From the NCBI GenBank assembly GCA_945910005.1, contig OX246749.1, positions 23,731,097-23,795,096 on the forward strand: DNA of 64,000 nt, written 5' to 3'. The translations under genes were made by a program, and so were the position numbers. The DNA comes from Isoperla grammatica (taxonomy: Eukaryota; Arthropoda; Insecta; Plecoptera; Perlodidae). How positions within the stretch are numbered: position 1 is the first letter of the stretch; every line of letters starts with the position of its first letter. Of the stretch, positions 1 to 11,412 are shown one piece after another. Under the pieces are notes generated by a model that was given only the letters and a program-made list of their open reading frames with translations, searched no databases and was not told where the DNA came from.

Positions 1-300
1 GTATGTATATCATGTTACATGTAGCTAGGTCATTACAGGCCTAGGGCAGCCTCCTGGAGGTGTCCATGCAGCAAGGTATGTATATCATGTTACATGTAGC
101 TAGGTTATTACAGGCCTAGGGAACCCTCCTGGAGGTGTCCATGCAGCAAGGTATGTATATCATGTTACATGTAGCTAGGTCATTACAGGCCTAGGGAACC
201 CCCCTGGAGGTGTCCATGCAGCAAGGTATGTATATCATGTTACATGTAGCGAGGTCATTACAGGCCTAGGGAACCCTCCTGGAGGTGTCCATGCAGCAAG

Positions 301-1336
301 GTATGTATATCATGTTACATGTAGCTAGGTCATTACAGGCCTAGGGAACTCTCCTGGAGGTGTCCATGCAGCAAGGTATGTATATCATGTTACATGTAGC
401 TAGGTCATTACAGGCCTAGGGAACTCTCCTGGAGGTGTCCATGCAGCAAGGTATGTATATCATGTTACATGTAGCTAGGTCATTACAGGCCTAGGGAACC
501 CCCCTGGAGGTGTCCATGCAGCAAGGTATGTATATCATGTTACATGTAGCTAGGTCATTACAGGCCTAGGGAACCCTCCTGGAGGTGTCCATGCAGCAAG
601 GTATGTATATCATGTTACATGTAGCTAGGTCATTACAGGCCTAGGGAACCCTCCTGGAGGTGTCCATGCAGCAAGGTATGTATATCATGTTACATGTAGC
701 TAGGTCATTACAGGCCTAGGGAACCCTCCTGGAGGTGTCCATGCAGCAAGGTATGTATATCATGTTACATGTAGCTAAGTCATTACAGGCCTAGGGAACC
801 CTCCTGGAGGTGTCCATGCAGCAAGGTATGTATATCATGTTACATGTAGCTAGGTCATTACAGGCCTAGGGAACCCCCCTGGAGGTGTCCATGCAGCAAG
901 GTATGTATATCATGTTACATGTAGCTAGGTCATTACAGGCCTAGGGAACCCTCCTGGAGGTGTCCATGCAGCAAGGTATGTATATCATGTTACATGTAGC
1001 TAGGTCATTACAGGCCTAGGGAACCCTCCTGGAGGTGTCCATGCAGCAAGGTATGTATATCATGTTACATGTAGCTAGGTCATTACAGGCCTAGGGAACC
1101 CTCCTGGAGGTGTCCATGCAGCAAGGTATGTATATCATGTTACATGTAGCTAGGTCATTACAGGCCTAGGGAACCCTCCTGGAGGTGTCCATGCAGCAAG
1201 GTATGTATATCATGTTACATGTAGCTAGGTCATTACAGGCTTAGGGAACCCTCCTGGAGGTGTCCATGCAGCAAGGTATGTATATCATGTTACATGTAGC
1301 TAGGTCATTACAGGCTTAGGGTGTCCATGCAGCAAG
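301..1336 (+). repeat. 14-monomer higher-order repeat, copy 1
   Basis: Monomer order by diagnostic variant: two AACTCTCC units, one AACCCCCC unit, three consensus units, one CTAAGTC unit, one CCCCCC unit, four consensus units, one CTTAGGG unit, then a 61-bp CTTAGGG unit. That is 13 x 75 + 61 = 1036 bp. The same order recurs at 1684-2719 and 2720-3830, so monomers here were amplified as blocks of about 1 kb. Confidence 0.85.
601..675 (+). repeat. Reference consensus 75-bp satellite monomer
   Basis: A typical monomer that can serve as a consensus. Internal structure: an 11-bp odd palindrome CATGTTACATG at 611-621, TAGCTA at 622-627, AGGCCT overlapping CCTAGG at 637-645, AGGG-AA-CCCT at 643-652, and a second 11-bp odd palindrome CCTCCTGGAGG at 650-660. 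Main variable positions: 636-652, where CCTAGG becomes CTTAGG, CCAAGG, CTAAGG or CCCAGG and CCCTCC becomes CCCCCC or CTCTCC; the centre of the first palindrome (TT to TA); and the CTAGGTC segment (CTAAGTC, CGAGGTC, CAAGGTC, ATAGGTC). Two monomers span 150 bp, close to one nucleosome core. I do not recognise the family by name. Confidence 0.95.
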
Positions 1337-1683
1337 GTATGTATATCATGTTACATGTAGCTAGGTCATTACAGGCCTAGGGAACTCTCCTGGAGGTGTC
1401 CATGCAGCAAGGTATGTATATCATGTTACATGTAGCTAGGTCATTACAGGCCTAGGGAACCCTCCTGGAGGTGTCCATGCAGCAAGGTATGTATATCATG
1501 TTACATGTAGCTAGGTCATTACAGGCTTAGGGTGTCCATGCAGCAAGGTATGTATATCATGTTACATGTAGCTAGGTCATTACAGGCTTAGGGAACCCTC
1601 CTGGAGGTGTCCATGCAGCAAGGTATGTATATCATGTTACATGTAGCTAGGTCATTACAGGCTTAGGGTGTCCATGCAGCAAG
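1337..1683 (+). repeat. Irregular monomers between HOR copies 1 and 2
   Basis: Five monomers that do not fit the 14-mer order: an AACTCTCC unit, a consensus unit, a 61-bp CTTAGGG unit, a 75-bp CTTAGGG unit and another 61-bp CTTAGGG unit (75+75+61+75+61 = 347 bp). They look like a rearranged fragment of the HOR end, as left by unequal exchange. Confidence 0.75.
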
Positions 1684-2719
1684 GTATGTATATCATGTTA
1701 CATGTAGCTAGGTCATTACAGGCCTAGGGAACTCTCCTGGAGGTGTCCATGCAGCAAGGTATGTATATCATGTTACATGTAGCTAGGTCATTACAGGCCT
1801 AGGGAACTCTCCTGGAGGTGTCCATGCAGCAAGGTATGTATATCATGTTACATGTAGCTAGGTCATTACAGGCCTAGGGAACCCCCCTGGAGGTGTCCAT
1901 GCAGCAAGGTATGTATATCATGTTACATGTAGCTAGGTCATTACAGGCCTAGGGAACCCTCCTGGAGGTGTCCATGCAGCAAGGTATGTATATCATGTTA
2001 CATGTAGCTAGGTCATTACAGGCCTAGGGAACCCTCCTGGAGGTGTCCATGCAGCAAGGTATGTATATCATGTTACATGTAGCTAGGTCATTACAGGCCT
2101 AGGGAACCCTCCTGGAGGTGTCCATGCAGCAAGGTATGTATATCATGTTACATGTAGCTAAGTCATTACAGGCCTAGGGAACCCTCCTGGAGGTGTCCAT
2201 GCAGCAAGGTATGTATATCATGTTACATGTAGCTAAGTCATTACAGGCCTAGGGAACCCTCCTGGAGGTGTCCATGCAGCAAGGTATGTATATCATGTTA
2301 CATGTAGCTAGGTCATTACAGGCCTAGGGAACCCCCCTGGAGGTGTCCATGCAGCAAGGTATGTATATCATGTTACATGTAGCTAGGTCATTACAGGCCT
2401 AGGGAACCCTCCTGGAGGTGTCCATGCAGCAAGGTATGTATATCATGTTACATGTAGCTAGGTCATTACAGGCCTAGGGAACCCTCCTGGAGGTGTCCAT
2501 GCAGCAAGGTATGTATATCATGTTACATGTAGCTAGGTCATTACAGGCCTAGGGAACCCTCCTGGAGGTGTCCATGCAGCAAGGTATGTATATCATGTTA
2601 CATGTAGCTAGGTCATTACAGGCCTAGGGAACCCTCCTGGAGGTGTCCATGCAGCAAGGTATGTATATCATGTTACATGTAGCTAGGTCATTACAGGCTT
2701 AGGGTGTCCATGCAGCAAG
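1684..2719 (+). repeat. 14-monomer higher-order repeat, copy 2
   Basis: Same order as the copy at 301, with two consecutive CTAAGTC units instead of one and no 75-bp CTTAGGG unit before the terminal 61-bp unit; again 1036 bp. It abuts copy 3 directly, head to tail. Confidence 0.85.
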
Positions 2720-3830
2720 GTATGTATATCATGTTACATGTAGCTAGGTCATTACAGGCCTAGGGAACTCTCCTGGAGGTGTCCATGCAGCAAGGTATGT
2801 ATATCATGTTACATGTAGCTAGGTCATTACAGGCCTAGGGAACTCTCCTGGAGGTGTCCATGCAGCAAGGTATGTATATCATGTTACATGTAGCTAGGTC
2901 ATTACAGGCCTAGGGAACCCCCCTGGAGGTGTCCATGCAGCAAGGTATGTATATCATGTTACATGTAGCTAGGTCATTACAGGCCTAGGGAACCCTCCTG
3001 GAGGTGTCCATGCAGCAAGGTATGTATATCATGTTACATGTAGCTAGGTCATTACAGGCCTAGGGAACCCTCCTGGAGGTGTCCATGCAGCAAGGTATGT
3101 ATATCATGTTACATGTAGCTAGGTCATTACAGGCCTAGGGAACCCTCCTGGAGGTGTCCATGCAGCAAGGTATGTATATCATGTTACATGTAGCTAAGTC
3201 ATTACAGGCCTAGGGAACCCTCCTGGAGGTGTCCATGCAGCAAGGTATGTATATCATGTTACATGTAGCTAAGTCATTACAGGCCTAGGGAACCCTCCTG
3301 GAGGTGTCCATGCAGCAAGGTATGTATATCATGTTACATGTAGCTAGGTCATTACAGGCCTAGGGAACCCCCCTGGAGGTGTCCATGCAGCAAGGTATGT
3401 ATATCATGTTACATGTAGCTAGGTCATTACAGGCCTAGGGAACCCTCCTGGAGGTGTCCATGCAGCAAGGTATGTATATCATGTTACATGTAGCTAGGTC
3501 ATTACAGGCCTAGGGAACCCTCCTGGAGGTGTCCATGCAGCAAGGTATGTATATCATGTTACATGTAGCTAGGTCATTACAGGCCTAGGGAACCCTCCTG
3601 GAGGTGTCCATGCAGCAAGGTATGTATATCATGTTACATGTAGCTAGGTCATTACAGGCCTAGGGAACCCTCCTGGAGGTGTCCATGCAGCAAGGTATGT
3701 ATATCATGTTACATGTAGCTAGGTCATTACAGGCTTAGGGAACCCTCCTGGAGGTGTCCATGCAGCAAGGTATGTATATCATGTTACATGTAGCTAGGTC
3801 ATTACAGGCTTAGGGTGTCCATGCAGCAAG
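2720..3830 (+). repeat. 15-monomer higher-order repeat, copy 3
   Basis: Order: two AACTCTCC, one CCCCCC, three consensus, two CTAAGTC, one CCCCCC, four consensus, one 75-bp CTTAGGG, one 61-bp CTTAGGG; 14 x 75 + 61 = 1111 bp. It has both features that copies 1 and 2 have separately (the CTTAGGG unit and the paired CTAAGTC units), so it is the most complete version. Confidence 0.85.
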
Positions 3831-4730
3831 GTATGTATATCATGTTACATGTAGCTAGGTCATTACAGGCCTAGGGAACCCTCCTGGAGGTGTCCATGCA
3901 GCAAGGTATGTATATCATGTTACATGTAGCTAGGTCATTACAGGCCTAGGGAACCCCCCTGGAGGTGTCCATGCAGCAAGGTATGTATATCATGTTACAT
4001 GTAGCTAGGTCATTACAGGCCTAGGGAACCCTCCTGGAGGTGTCCATGCAGCAAGGTATGTATATCATGTTACATGTAGCTAGGTCATTACAGGCCTAGG
4101 GAACCCCCCTGGAGGTGTCCATGCAGCAAGGTATGTATATCATGTTACATGTAGCTAGGTCATTACAGGCCTAGGGAACCCCCCTGGAGGTGTCCATGCA
4201 GCAAGGTATGTATATCATGTTACATGTAGCTAGGTCATTACAGGCCTAGGGTGTCCATGCAGCAAGGTATGTATATCATGTTACATGTAGCTAGGTCATT
4301 ACAGGCCTAGGGTGTCTATGCAGCAAGGTATGTATATCATGCTACATGTAGCTAGGTCATTACAGGCCTAAGGTGTCTATGCAGCAAGGTATGTATATCA
4401 TGTTACATGTAGCTAGGTCATTACAGGCTTAGGGTGTCCATGCAGCAAGGTATGTATATCATGTTACATGTAGCTAGGTCATTACAGGCTTAGGGAACCC
4501 TCCTGGAGGTGTCCATGCAGCAAGGTATGTATATCATGCTACATGTAGCTACGTCATTACAGGCTTAGGGAACCCTCCTGAAGGTGTCCATGCAGCAAGG
4601 TATGTATATCATGTTACATGTAGCTAGGTCATTACAGGCCTAGGGTGTCCATGCAGCAAGGTATGTATATCATGTTACATGTAGCTAGGTCATTACAGGC
4701 CTAGGGAACCCCCCTGGAGGTGTCCATGGA
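3831..4730 (+). repeat. Mixed 75/61-bp satellite segment
   Basis: Starts with alternating consensus and CCCCCC units, then a run of 61-bp units around 4190-4450, some with TGTCTATG in place of TGTCCATG, and units with CATGCTACATG. It does not follow the order of the HOR to its left. A unit with ACATGAGGCTAGG lies at about 4753; the same variant recurs near 8123 and in the last monomer of the array near 63901. Confidence 0.7.
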
Positions 4731-7700
4731 GCAAGGTATGTATATCATGTTACATGAGGCTAGGTCATTACAGGCCTAGGGAACCCTCCTGGAGGTGTCC
4801 ATGCAGCAAGGTATGTATATCATGTTACATGTTGCTAGGTCATTACAAACTTAGGGAACCCTCCTGGAGGTGTCCATGCAGCAAGGTATGTATATCATGT
4901 TACATGTAGCTAGGTCATTACAGGCCTAGGTAACCCTCCTGGAGGTGTCCATGCAGCAAGGTATGTATATCATGTTACATGTAGCTAGGTCATTACAGGC
5001 CTAGGGAACCCTCCTGGAGGTGTCCATGCAGCAAGGTATGTATATCATGTTACATGTAGCTAGGTCATTACAGGCCTAGGGAACCCTCCTGGAGGTGTCC
5101 ATGCAGCAAGGTATGTATATCATGTTACATGTTGCTAGGTCATTACAGGCTTAGGGAACCCTCCTGGAGGTGTCCATGCAGCAAGATATGTATATCATGT
5201 TACATGTAGCTAGGTCATTACAGGCCTAGGGAACCCTCCTGGAGGTGTCCATGCAGCAAGGTATGTATATCATGTTACATGTAGCTAGGTCATTACAGGC
5301 CTAGGGAACCCTCCTGGAGGTGTCCATGCAGCAAGGTATGTATATCATGTTACATGTAGCTAGGTCATTACAGGCCTAGGGAACCCTCCTGGAGGTGTCC
5401 ATGCAGCAAGGTATGTATATCATGTTACATGTTGCTAGGTCATTACAGGCTTAGGGAACCCTCCTGGAGGTGTCCATGCAGCAAGGTATGTATATCATGT
5501 TACATGTAGCTAGGTCATTACAGGCCTAGGGAACCCCCCTGGAGGTGTCCATGCAGCAAGATATGTATATCATGTTACATGTAGCTAGGTCATTACAGGC
5601 CTAGGGAACCCTCCTGGAGGTGTCCATGCAGCAAGGTATGTATATCATGTTACATGTAGCTAGGTCATTACAGGCCTAGGGAACCCTCCTGGAGGTGTCC
5701 ATGCAGCAAGGTATGTATATCATGTTACATGTAGCTAGGTCATTACAGGCCTAGGGAACCCTCCTGGAGGTGTCCATGCAGCAAGGTATGTATATCATGT
5801 TACATGTAGCTAGGTCATTACAGGCCTAGGGAACCCTCCTGGAGGTGTCCATGCAGCAAGGTATGTATATCATGTTACATGTAGCTAGGTCATTACAGGC
5901 CTAGGGAACCCTCCTGGAGGTGTCCATGCAGCAAGGTATGTATATCATGTTACATGTAGCGAGGTCATTACAGGCCTAGGGAACCCTCCTGGAGGTGTCC
6001 ATGCAGCAAGGTATGTATATCATGTTACATGTTGCTAGGTCATTACAGGCCTAGGGAACCCTCCTGGAGGTGTCCATGCAGCAAGGTATGTATATCATGT
6101 TACATGTAGCTAGGTCAATACAGGCCTAGGGAACCCTCCTGGAGGTGTCCATGCAGCAAGGTATGTATATCATGTTACATGTAGCTAGGTCATTACAGGC
6201 CTAGGGAACCCTCCTGGAGGTGTCCATGCAGCAAGGTATGTATATCATGTTACATGTAGCTAGGTCATTACAGGCCTAGGGAACCCTCCTGGAGGTGTCC
6301 ATGCAGCAAGGTATGTATATCATGTTACATGTTGCTAGGTCATTACAGGCCTAGGGAACCCTCCTGGAGGTGTCCATGCAGCAAGGTATGTATATCATGT
6401 TACATGTAGCTAGGTCATTACAGGCCTAGGGAACCCTCCTGGAGGTGTCCATGCAGCAAGGTATGTATATCATGTTACATGTAGCTAGGTCATTACAGGC
6501 TAAGGGAACCCCCCTGGAGGTGTCCATGCAGCAAGGTATGTATATAATGTTACATGTAGCTAGGTCATTACAGGCTTAGGGAACCCTCCTGGAGGTGTCC
6601 ATGCAGCAAGGTATGTATATCATGTTACATGTAGCTAGGTCATTACAGGCCTAGGGAACCCCCCTGGAGGTGTCCATGCAGAAAGGTATGTATATCATGT
6701 TACATGTAGCTAGGTCATTACAGGCTAAGGGAACCCTCCTGGAGGTGTCCATGCAGCAAGGTATGTATATCATGTAACATGTAGCTAGGTCATTACAGGC
6801 TTAGGGAACCCCCCTGGAGGTGTCCATGCAGCAAGGTATGTATATCATGTTACATGTAGCTAGGTCATTACAGGCCTAGGGAACCCTCCTGGAGGTGTCC
6901 ATGCAGCAAGGTATGTATATCATGTTACATGAAGCTAGGTCATTACAGGCCTAGGGAACCCCCCTGGAGGTGTCCATGCAGCAAGGTATGTATATCATGT
7001 TACATGTAGCTAGGTCATTGCAGGCTTAGGTAACCCCCCTGAAGGTGTCCATGCAGCAAGGTATGTATATCATGTTACATGTAGCTAGGTCATTAAAGGC
7101 TTAGGGAACCCTCCTGGAGGTGTCCATGCAGCAAGGTATGTATATCATGTTACATGTAGCTAGGTCATTACAGGCCTAGGGAACCCCCCTGGAGGTGTCC
7201 ATGCAGCAAGGTATGTATATCATGTTACATGTAGCTAGGTCATTACAGGCCTATGGAACCCTCCTGGAGGTGTCCATGCAGCAAGGTATGTATATCATGT
7301 TACATGTAGCTAGGTCATTACAGGCCTAGGGAACCCTCCTGGAGGTGTCCATGCAGCAAGGTATGTATATCATGTTACATGTAGCTAGGTCATTACAGGC
7401 TTAGGGAACCCTCCTGGATGTGTCCATGCAGCAAGGTATGTATTACATGTTACATGTGGCTAGGTCATTACAGGCTTAGGGAACCCTCCTGGAGGTGTCC
7501 ATGCAGCAAGGTATGTATATCATGTTACATGTAGCTAGGTCATTACAGGCCTATGGAACCCTCCTGGAGGTGTCCATGCAGCAAGGTATGTATATCATGT
7601 TACATGTAGCTAGGTCATTACAGGCTGAGGGAACCCTCCTGGATGTGTCCATGCAGCAAGGTATGTATTACATGTTACATGTGGCTAGGTCATTACAGGC

Positions 7701-7837
7701 TTAGGGAACCCTCCTGGAGGTGTCCATGCAGCAAGGTATGTATATCATGTTACATGTAGCTAGGTTATTACAGGCCTAGGGAACCCTCCTGAAGGTGTCC
7801 ATGCAGCAAGGTATGTATATCATGTTACATGTAGCTA
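4731..7837 (+). repeat. Uniform 75-bp satellite stretch
   Basis: The monomer start keeps an exact 75-bp register over about 3.1 kb with no length variant. A recurring unit with ACATGTTGCTAGG appears at intervals of about 300 bp (near 4830, 5130, 5430), and again near 6030 and 6330, suggesting a local four-monomer sub-repeat. Near 7016 comes the linked pair CATTGCAGG then CATTAAAGG, which marks the start of the super-repeat seen three more times downstream. Confidence 0.8.
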
Positions 7838-8630
7838 GGTCATTACAGGCCTAGGGAACCTGGAGATGTCCATGCAGCAAGGATGTATATCATGTTACAT
7901 GTAGCTAGGTCATTACAGGCTTAGGGAACCCTCCTGGAGGTGTCCATGCAGCAAGGTATGTATATCATGTTACATGTAGCTAGGTTATTACAGGCCTAGG
8001 GAACCCCCCTGGAGGTGTCCATGCAGCAAGGTATGTATATCATGTTACATGTAGCTAGGTCATTACAGGCTTAGGGAACCCTCCTGGAGGTGTCCATGCA
8101 GCAAGGTATGTATATCATGTTACATGAGGCTAGGTCATTACAGGCCTAGGGAACCCTCCTGGAGGTGTCCATGCAGCAAGGTATGTATATCATGTTACAT
8201 GTAGCTAGGTCATTACAGGCCTAGGGAACCCTCCTGGAGGTGTCCATGCAGCAAGGTATGTATATCATGTTACATGTAGCTAGGTCATTACAGGCCTAGG
8301 GAACCCTCCTGGAGGTGTCCATGCAGCAAGGTATGTATATCATGTTACATGTAGCTAGGTCATTACAGGCCTAGGGCAGCCTCCTGGAGGTGTCCATGCA
8401 GCAAGGTATGTATATCATGTTACATGTAGCGAGGTCATTACAGGCCTAGGGAACCCTCCTGGAGGTGTCCATGCAGCAAGGTATGTATATCATGTTACAT
8501 GTAGCGAGGTCATTACAGGCCTAGGGAACCCTCCTGGAGGTGTCCATGCAGCAAGGTATGTATATCATGTTACATGTAGCTAGGTCATTACAGGCCTAGG
8601 TAACCCCCCTGGAGGTGTCCATGCAGCAAG
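7838..8630 (+). repeat. Satellite segment with a 71-bp-type monomer
   Basis: Contains the AACCTGGAGATG variant at 7857, where CTCC of the palindrome is deleted and the following G is changed to A. Here it is followed by a further one-base deletion (GCAAGGATG instead of GCAAGGTATG). After it come CTTAGGG and consensus units, a CAGCC unit at about 8380 and CGAGGTC units. The same marker and neighbours recur near 16110, 22187 and 28324. Confidence 0.75.
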
Positions 8631-9291
8631 GTATGTATATCATGTTACATGTAGCTAGGTCATTACAGGCCTAGGGAACCCTCCTAGAGGTGTCCATGCA
8701 ACAAGGTATGTATATCATGTTACATGTAGCTAGGTCATTACAGGCCAAGGTAACCCCCCTGGAGGTGTCCATGCAGCAAGGTATGTATATCATGTTACAT
8801 GTAGCTAGGTCATTACAGGCCTAGGTAACCCCCCTGGAGGTGTCCATGCAGCAAGGTATGTATATCATGTTACTTGTAGCTAGGTCATTACAGGCCAAGG
8901 TAACCCCCCTGGAGGTGTCCATGCAGCAAGGTATGTATATCATGTTACATGTAGCTAGGTCATTACAGGCCTAGGGAACCCTCCTGGAGGTGTCAATGCA
9001 GCAAGGTATGTATATCATGTTACATGTAGCTAGGTCATTACAGGCCAAGGTAACCCTCCTGGAGGTGTCCATGCAGCAAGGTATGTATATCATTTTACAT
9101 GTAGCTAGGTCATTACAGGCCAAGGTAACCCTCCTGGAGGTGTCCATGCAGCAAGGTATGTATATCATGTTACATGTAGCTAGGTCATTACAGGCTTAGG
9201 GAACCCTCCTGGAGGTGTCCATGCAGCAAGGTATGTATGTCATGTTACATGTAGCTAGGTCAATACAGGCCTAGGGTGTCCATGCAGCAAG
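8631..9291 (+). repeat. 661-bp nine-monomer tandem duplication, copy 1
   Basis: Eight 75-bp units plus one 61-bp unit. Distinctive members are a unit with CCTAGAGG and CAACAAG, several CCAAGG units, a unit with CATTTTACATG at 9091, and a last unit with GTATGTATGTCATG and CAATACA starting at 9231. The following 661 bp repeats the order. Confidence 0.85.
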
Positions 9292-9952
9292 GTATGTATA
9301 TCATGTTACATGTAGCTAGGTCATTACAGGCCTAGGGAACCCTCCTAGAGGTGTCCATGCAACAAGGTATGTATATCATGTTACATGTAGCTAGGTCATT
9401 ACAGGCCAAGGTAACCCCCCTGGAGGTGTCCATGCAGCAAGGTATGTATATCATGTTACATGTAGCTAGGTCATTACAGGCCTAGGTAACCCCCCTGGAG
9501 GTGTCCATGCAGCAAGGTATGTATATCATGTTACATGTAGCTAGGTCATTACAGGCCAAGGTAACCCCCCTGGAGGTGTCCATGCAGCAAGGTATGTATA
9601 TCATGTTACATGTAGCTAGGTCATTACAGGCCTAGGGAACCCTCCTGGAGGTGTCCATGCAGCAAGGTATGTATATCATGTTACATGTAGCTAGGTCATT
9701 ACAGGCCTAGGGAACCCTCCTGGAGGTGTCCATGCAGCAAGGTATGTATATCATTTTACATGTAGCTAGGTCATTACAGGCCAAGGTAACCCTCCTGGAG
9801 GTGTCCATGCAGCAAGGTATGTATATCATGTTACATGTAGCTAGGTCATTACAGGCTTAGGGAACCCTCCTGGAGGTGTCCATGCAGCAAGGTATGTATG
9901 TCATGTTACATGTAGCTAGGTCAATACAGGCCTAGGGTGTCCATGCAGCAAG
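9292..9952 (+). repeat. 661-bp nine-monomer tandem duplication, copy 2
   Basis: Same order as 8631-9291 at a constant offset of 661 bp (for example CTCCTAGAG at 8681 and 9342, GTATGTATGTCATG at 9231 and 9892). The sixth unit is consensus here but CCAAGG in copy 1. The last unit of this copy also begins the 441-bp short-monomer cassette at 9892. Confidence 0.85.
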
Positions 9953-10332
9953 GTATGTATATCATGTTACATGTAGCTAGGTCATTACAGGCCTAGGGTG
10001 TCCATGCAGCAAGGTATGTATATCATGTAACATGTAGCTAGGTCATTACAGGCCTAGGGTGTCCATGCAGTAAGGTATGTATATCATGTTACATGTAGCT
10101 AGGTCATTACAGGCCGAGGGTGTCCATGCAGCAAGGTATGTATATCATGTTACATGTAGCTAGGTCATTACAGGCCAAGGTAACCCCCCTGGAGGTGTCC
10201 ATGCAGCAAGGTATGTATATCATGTTACATGAAGCTAGGTCATTACAGGCCTAGGGTGTCCATGCAGCAAGGTATGTATATCATGTTACATGTAGCTAGG
10301 TCATTACAGGCCTAGGGTGTCCATGCAGCAAG
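9892..10332 (+). repeat. 441-bp short-monomer cassette, copy 1
   Basis: Four 61-bp monomers, one 75-bp CCAAGG/CCCCCC monomer, then two 61-bp monomers (4 x 61 + 75 + 2 x 61 = 441). The first unit carries GTATGTATGTCATG and CAATACA, the third CATGTAACATG. Cassettes of exactly this length and plan occur at 17964, 25288 and 31757. The 61-bp units lack 14 bp that include the CCTCCTGGAGG palindrome. Confidence 0.9.
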
Positions 10333-10940
10333 GTATGTATATCATGTTACATGTAGCTAGGTCATTACAGGCCTAGGGAACCCTCCTGGAGGTGTCCATG
10401 CAGCAAGGTATGTATATCATGTTACATGTAGCTAGGTCATTACAGGCCTAGGGAACCCTCCTGGAGGTGTCCATGCAGCAAGGTATGTATATCATGTTAC
10501 ATGTAGCTAGGTCATTACAGGCCTAGGGAACCCTCCTGGAGGTGTCCATGCAGCAAGGTATGTATATCATGTTACATGTAGCTAGGTCATTACAGGCCTA
10601 GGGAACCCTCCTGGAGGTGTCCATGCAGCAAGGTATGTATATCATGTTACATGTTGCTAGGTCATTACAGGCCTAGGGAACCCTCCTGGAGGTGTCCATG
10701 CAGCAAGGTATGTATATCATGTTACATGTAGCTAGGTCATTACAGGCCTAGGGAACCCTCCTGGAGGTGTCCATGCAGCAAGGTATGTATATCATGTTAC
10801 ATGTAGCTAGGTCATTACAGGCCTAGGGAACCCCCCTGGAGGTGTCCATGCAGCAAGGTATGTATATCATGTTACATGTAGCTAGGTCATTACAGGCTAA
10901 GGGAACCCCCCTGGAGGTGTCCATGCAGCAAGGTATGTAT
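10333..10940 (+). repeat. Satellite between cassette 1 and the LINE insertion
   Basis: Eight ordinary 75-bp monomers (consensus, one GTTGCTAGG, CCCCCC and CTAAGGG types), then the first eight bases of a ninth. The satellite resumes at 13228 within a monomer and soon shows further CTAAGGG units, so the LINE split a locally continuous tract. Confidence 0.85.
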
Positions 10941-10953
10941 GATGAGTATGATC

Positions 10954-10959
10954 TTTATT
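10954..10959 (-). promoter_or_regulatory. Polyadenylation signal AATAAA of the LINE
   Basis: TTTATT on the plus strand is AATAAA on the element strand. It lies 13 bases before the 3' junction (AATAAAGATCATACTCATC then satellite), a plausible spacing for the end of the retrotransposed RNA. It supports 10941 as the true 3' end of the element. Confidence 0.6.
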
Positions 10960-11151
10960 TTTGAGGTTTAAGCTTACGCTTTTTACAACCTACCTTATTT
11001 ACTATGTTAATTAATTTGAGTACAATAGTTCAGCATTTCTGCTCTAAGATTAGATTAAATTAAAACAAACAAAAAATATTATTACGCTTAGGACTAAATA
11101 TACATGTTAACTACTACATATGTTGTTAATATCTAACATAACAAAAAATGA

Positions 11152-11172
11152 ATATATATATATATATATATA
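11152..11172. repeat. (TA)n microsatellite
   Basis: About ten uninterrupted TA dinucleotides inside the AT-rich 3' region of the LINE. Confidence 0.85.
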
Positions 11173-11345
11173 GGCAGTTGAACTAATGTAATTGCAATAA
11201 ACTAAAAACTATGACATATAATGAGAAAAGATATATTGAATGGAGGACACAAAATCTCAATTACAATGCACTTACAGCCGGATAATACACAAACTGATGT
11301 CATGATAAGAATATATTTATTTTAGTACAGTAAATTACGTAAAAA

Positions 11346-11412
11346 GATATATATATATAATAAAATAATAATAATAATAAAAAAAAAAAAAAAAATATAA
11401 ATATATATATCA
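11346..11412. repeat. TA / AAT / A17 low-complexity tract
   Basis: A TA run, then (AAT)n at about 11365-11380, then 17 A residues at 11379-11395, then another TA run. Likely a slippage-prone microsatellite; the A run could alternatively be the tail of a small nested element on the plus strand. Confidence 0.75.

Larger units (their letters stand above)
1..10940 (+). repeat. 75-bp satellite array, left arm
   Basis: Continuous head-to-tail tandem repeat. Each unit starts GTATGTATATCATG and ends CCATGCAGCAAG; the standard unit is 75 bp, with interspersed 61-, 71- and 74-bp variants. All units read in the same direction and I saw no inverted monomer. Most units differ from the consensus at only a few positions, and the same substitutions recur, so the array is organised in higher-order repeats. 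The array is already under way at base 1, so its left edge is outside the window. The right end is the LINE junction, which cuts a monomer after its 8th base (GTATGTAT at 10933-10940). No gene is supported here; the frames that stay open over several monomers are explained by the monomer being 25 codons long. Confidence 0.99.

Noticed and set aside
601..675. CENP-B box in the monomer
   Set aside because: I looked for a match to the known 17-bp CENP-B binding motif and found nothing close on either strand.
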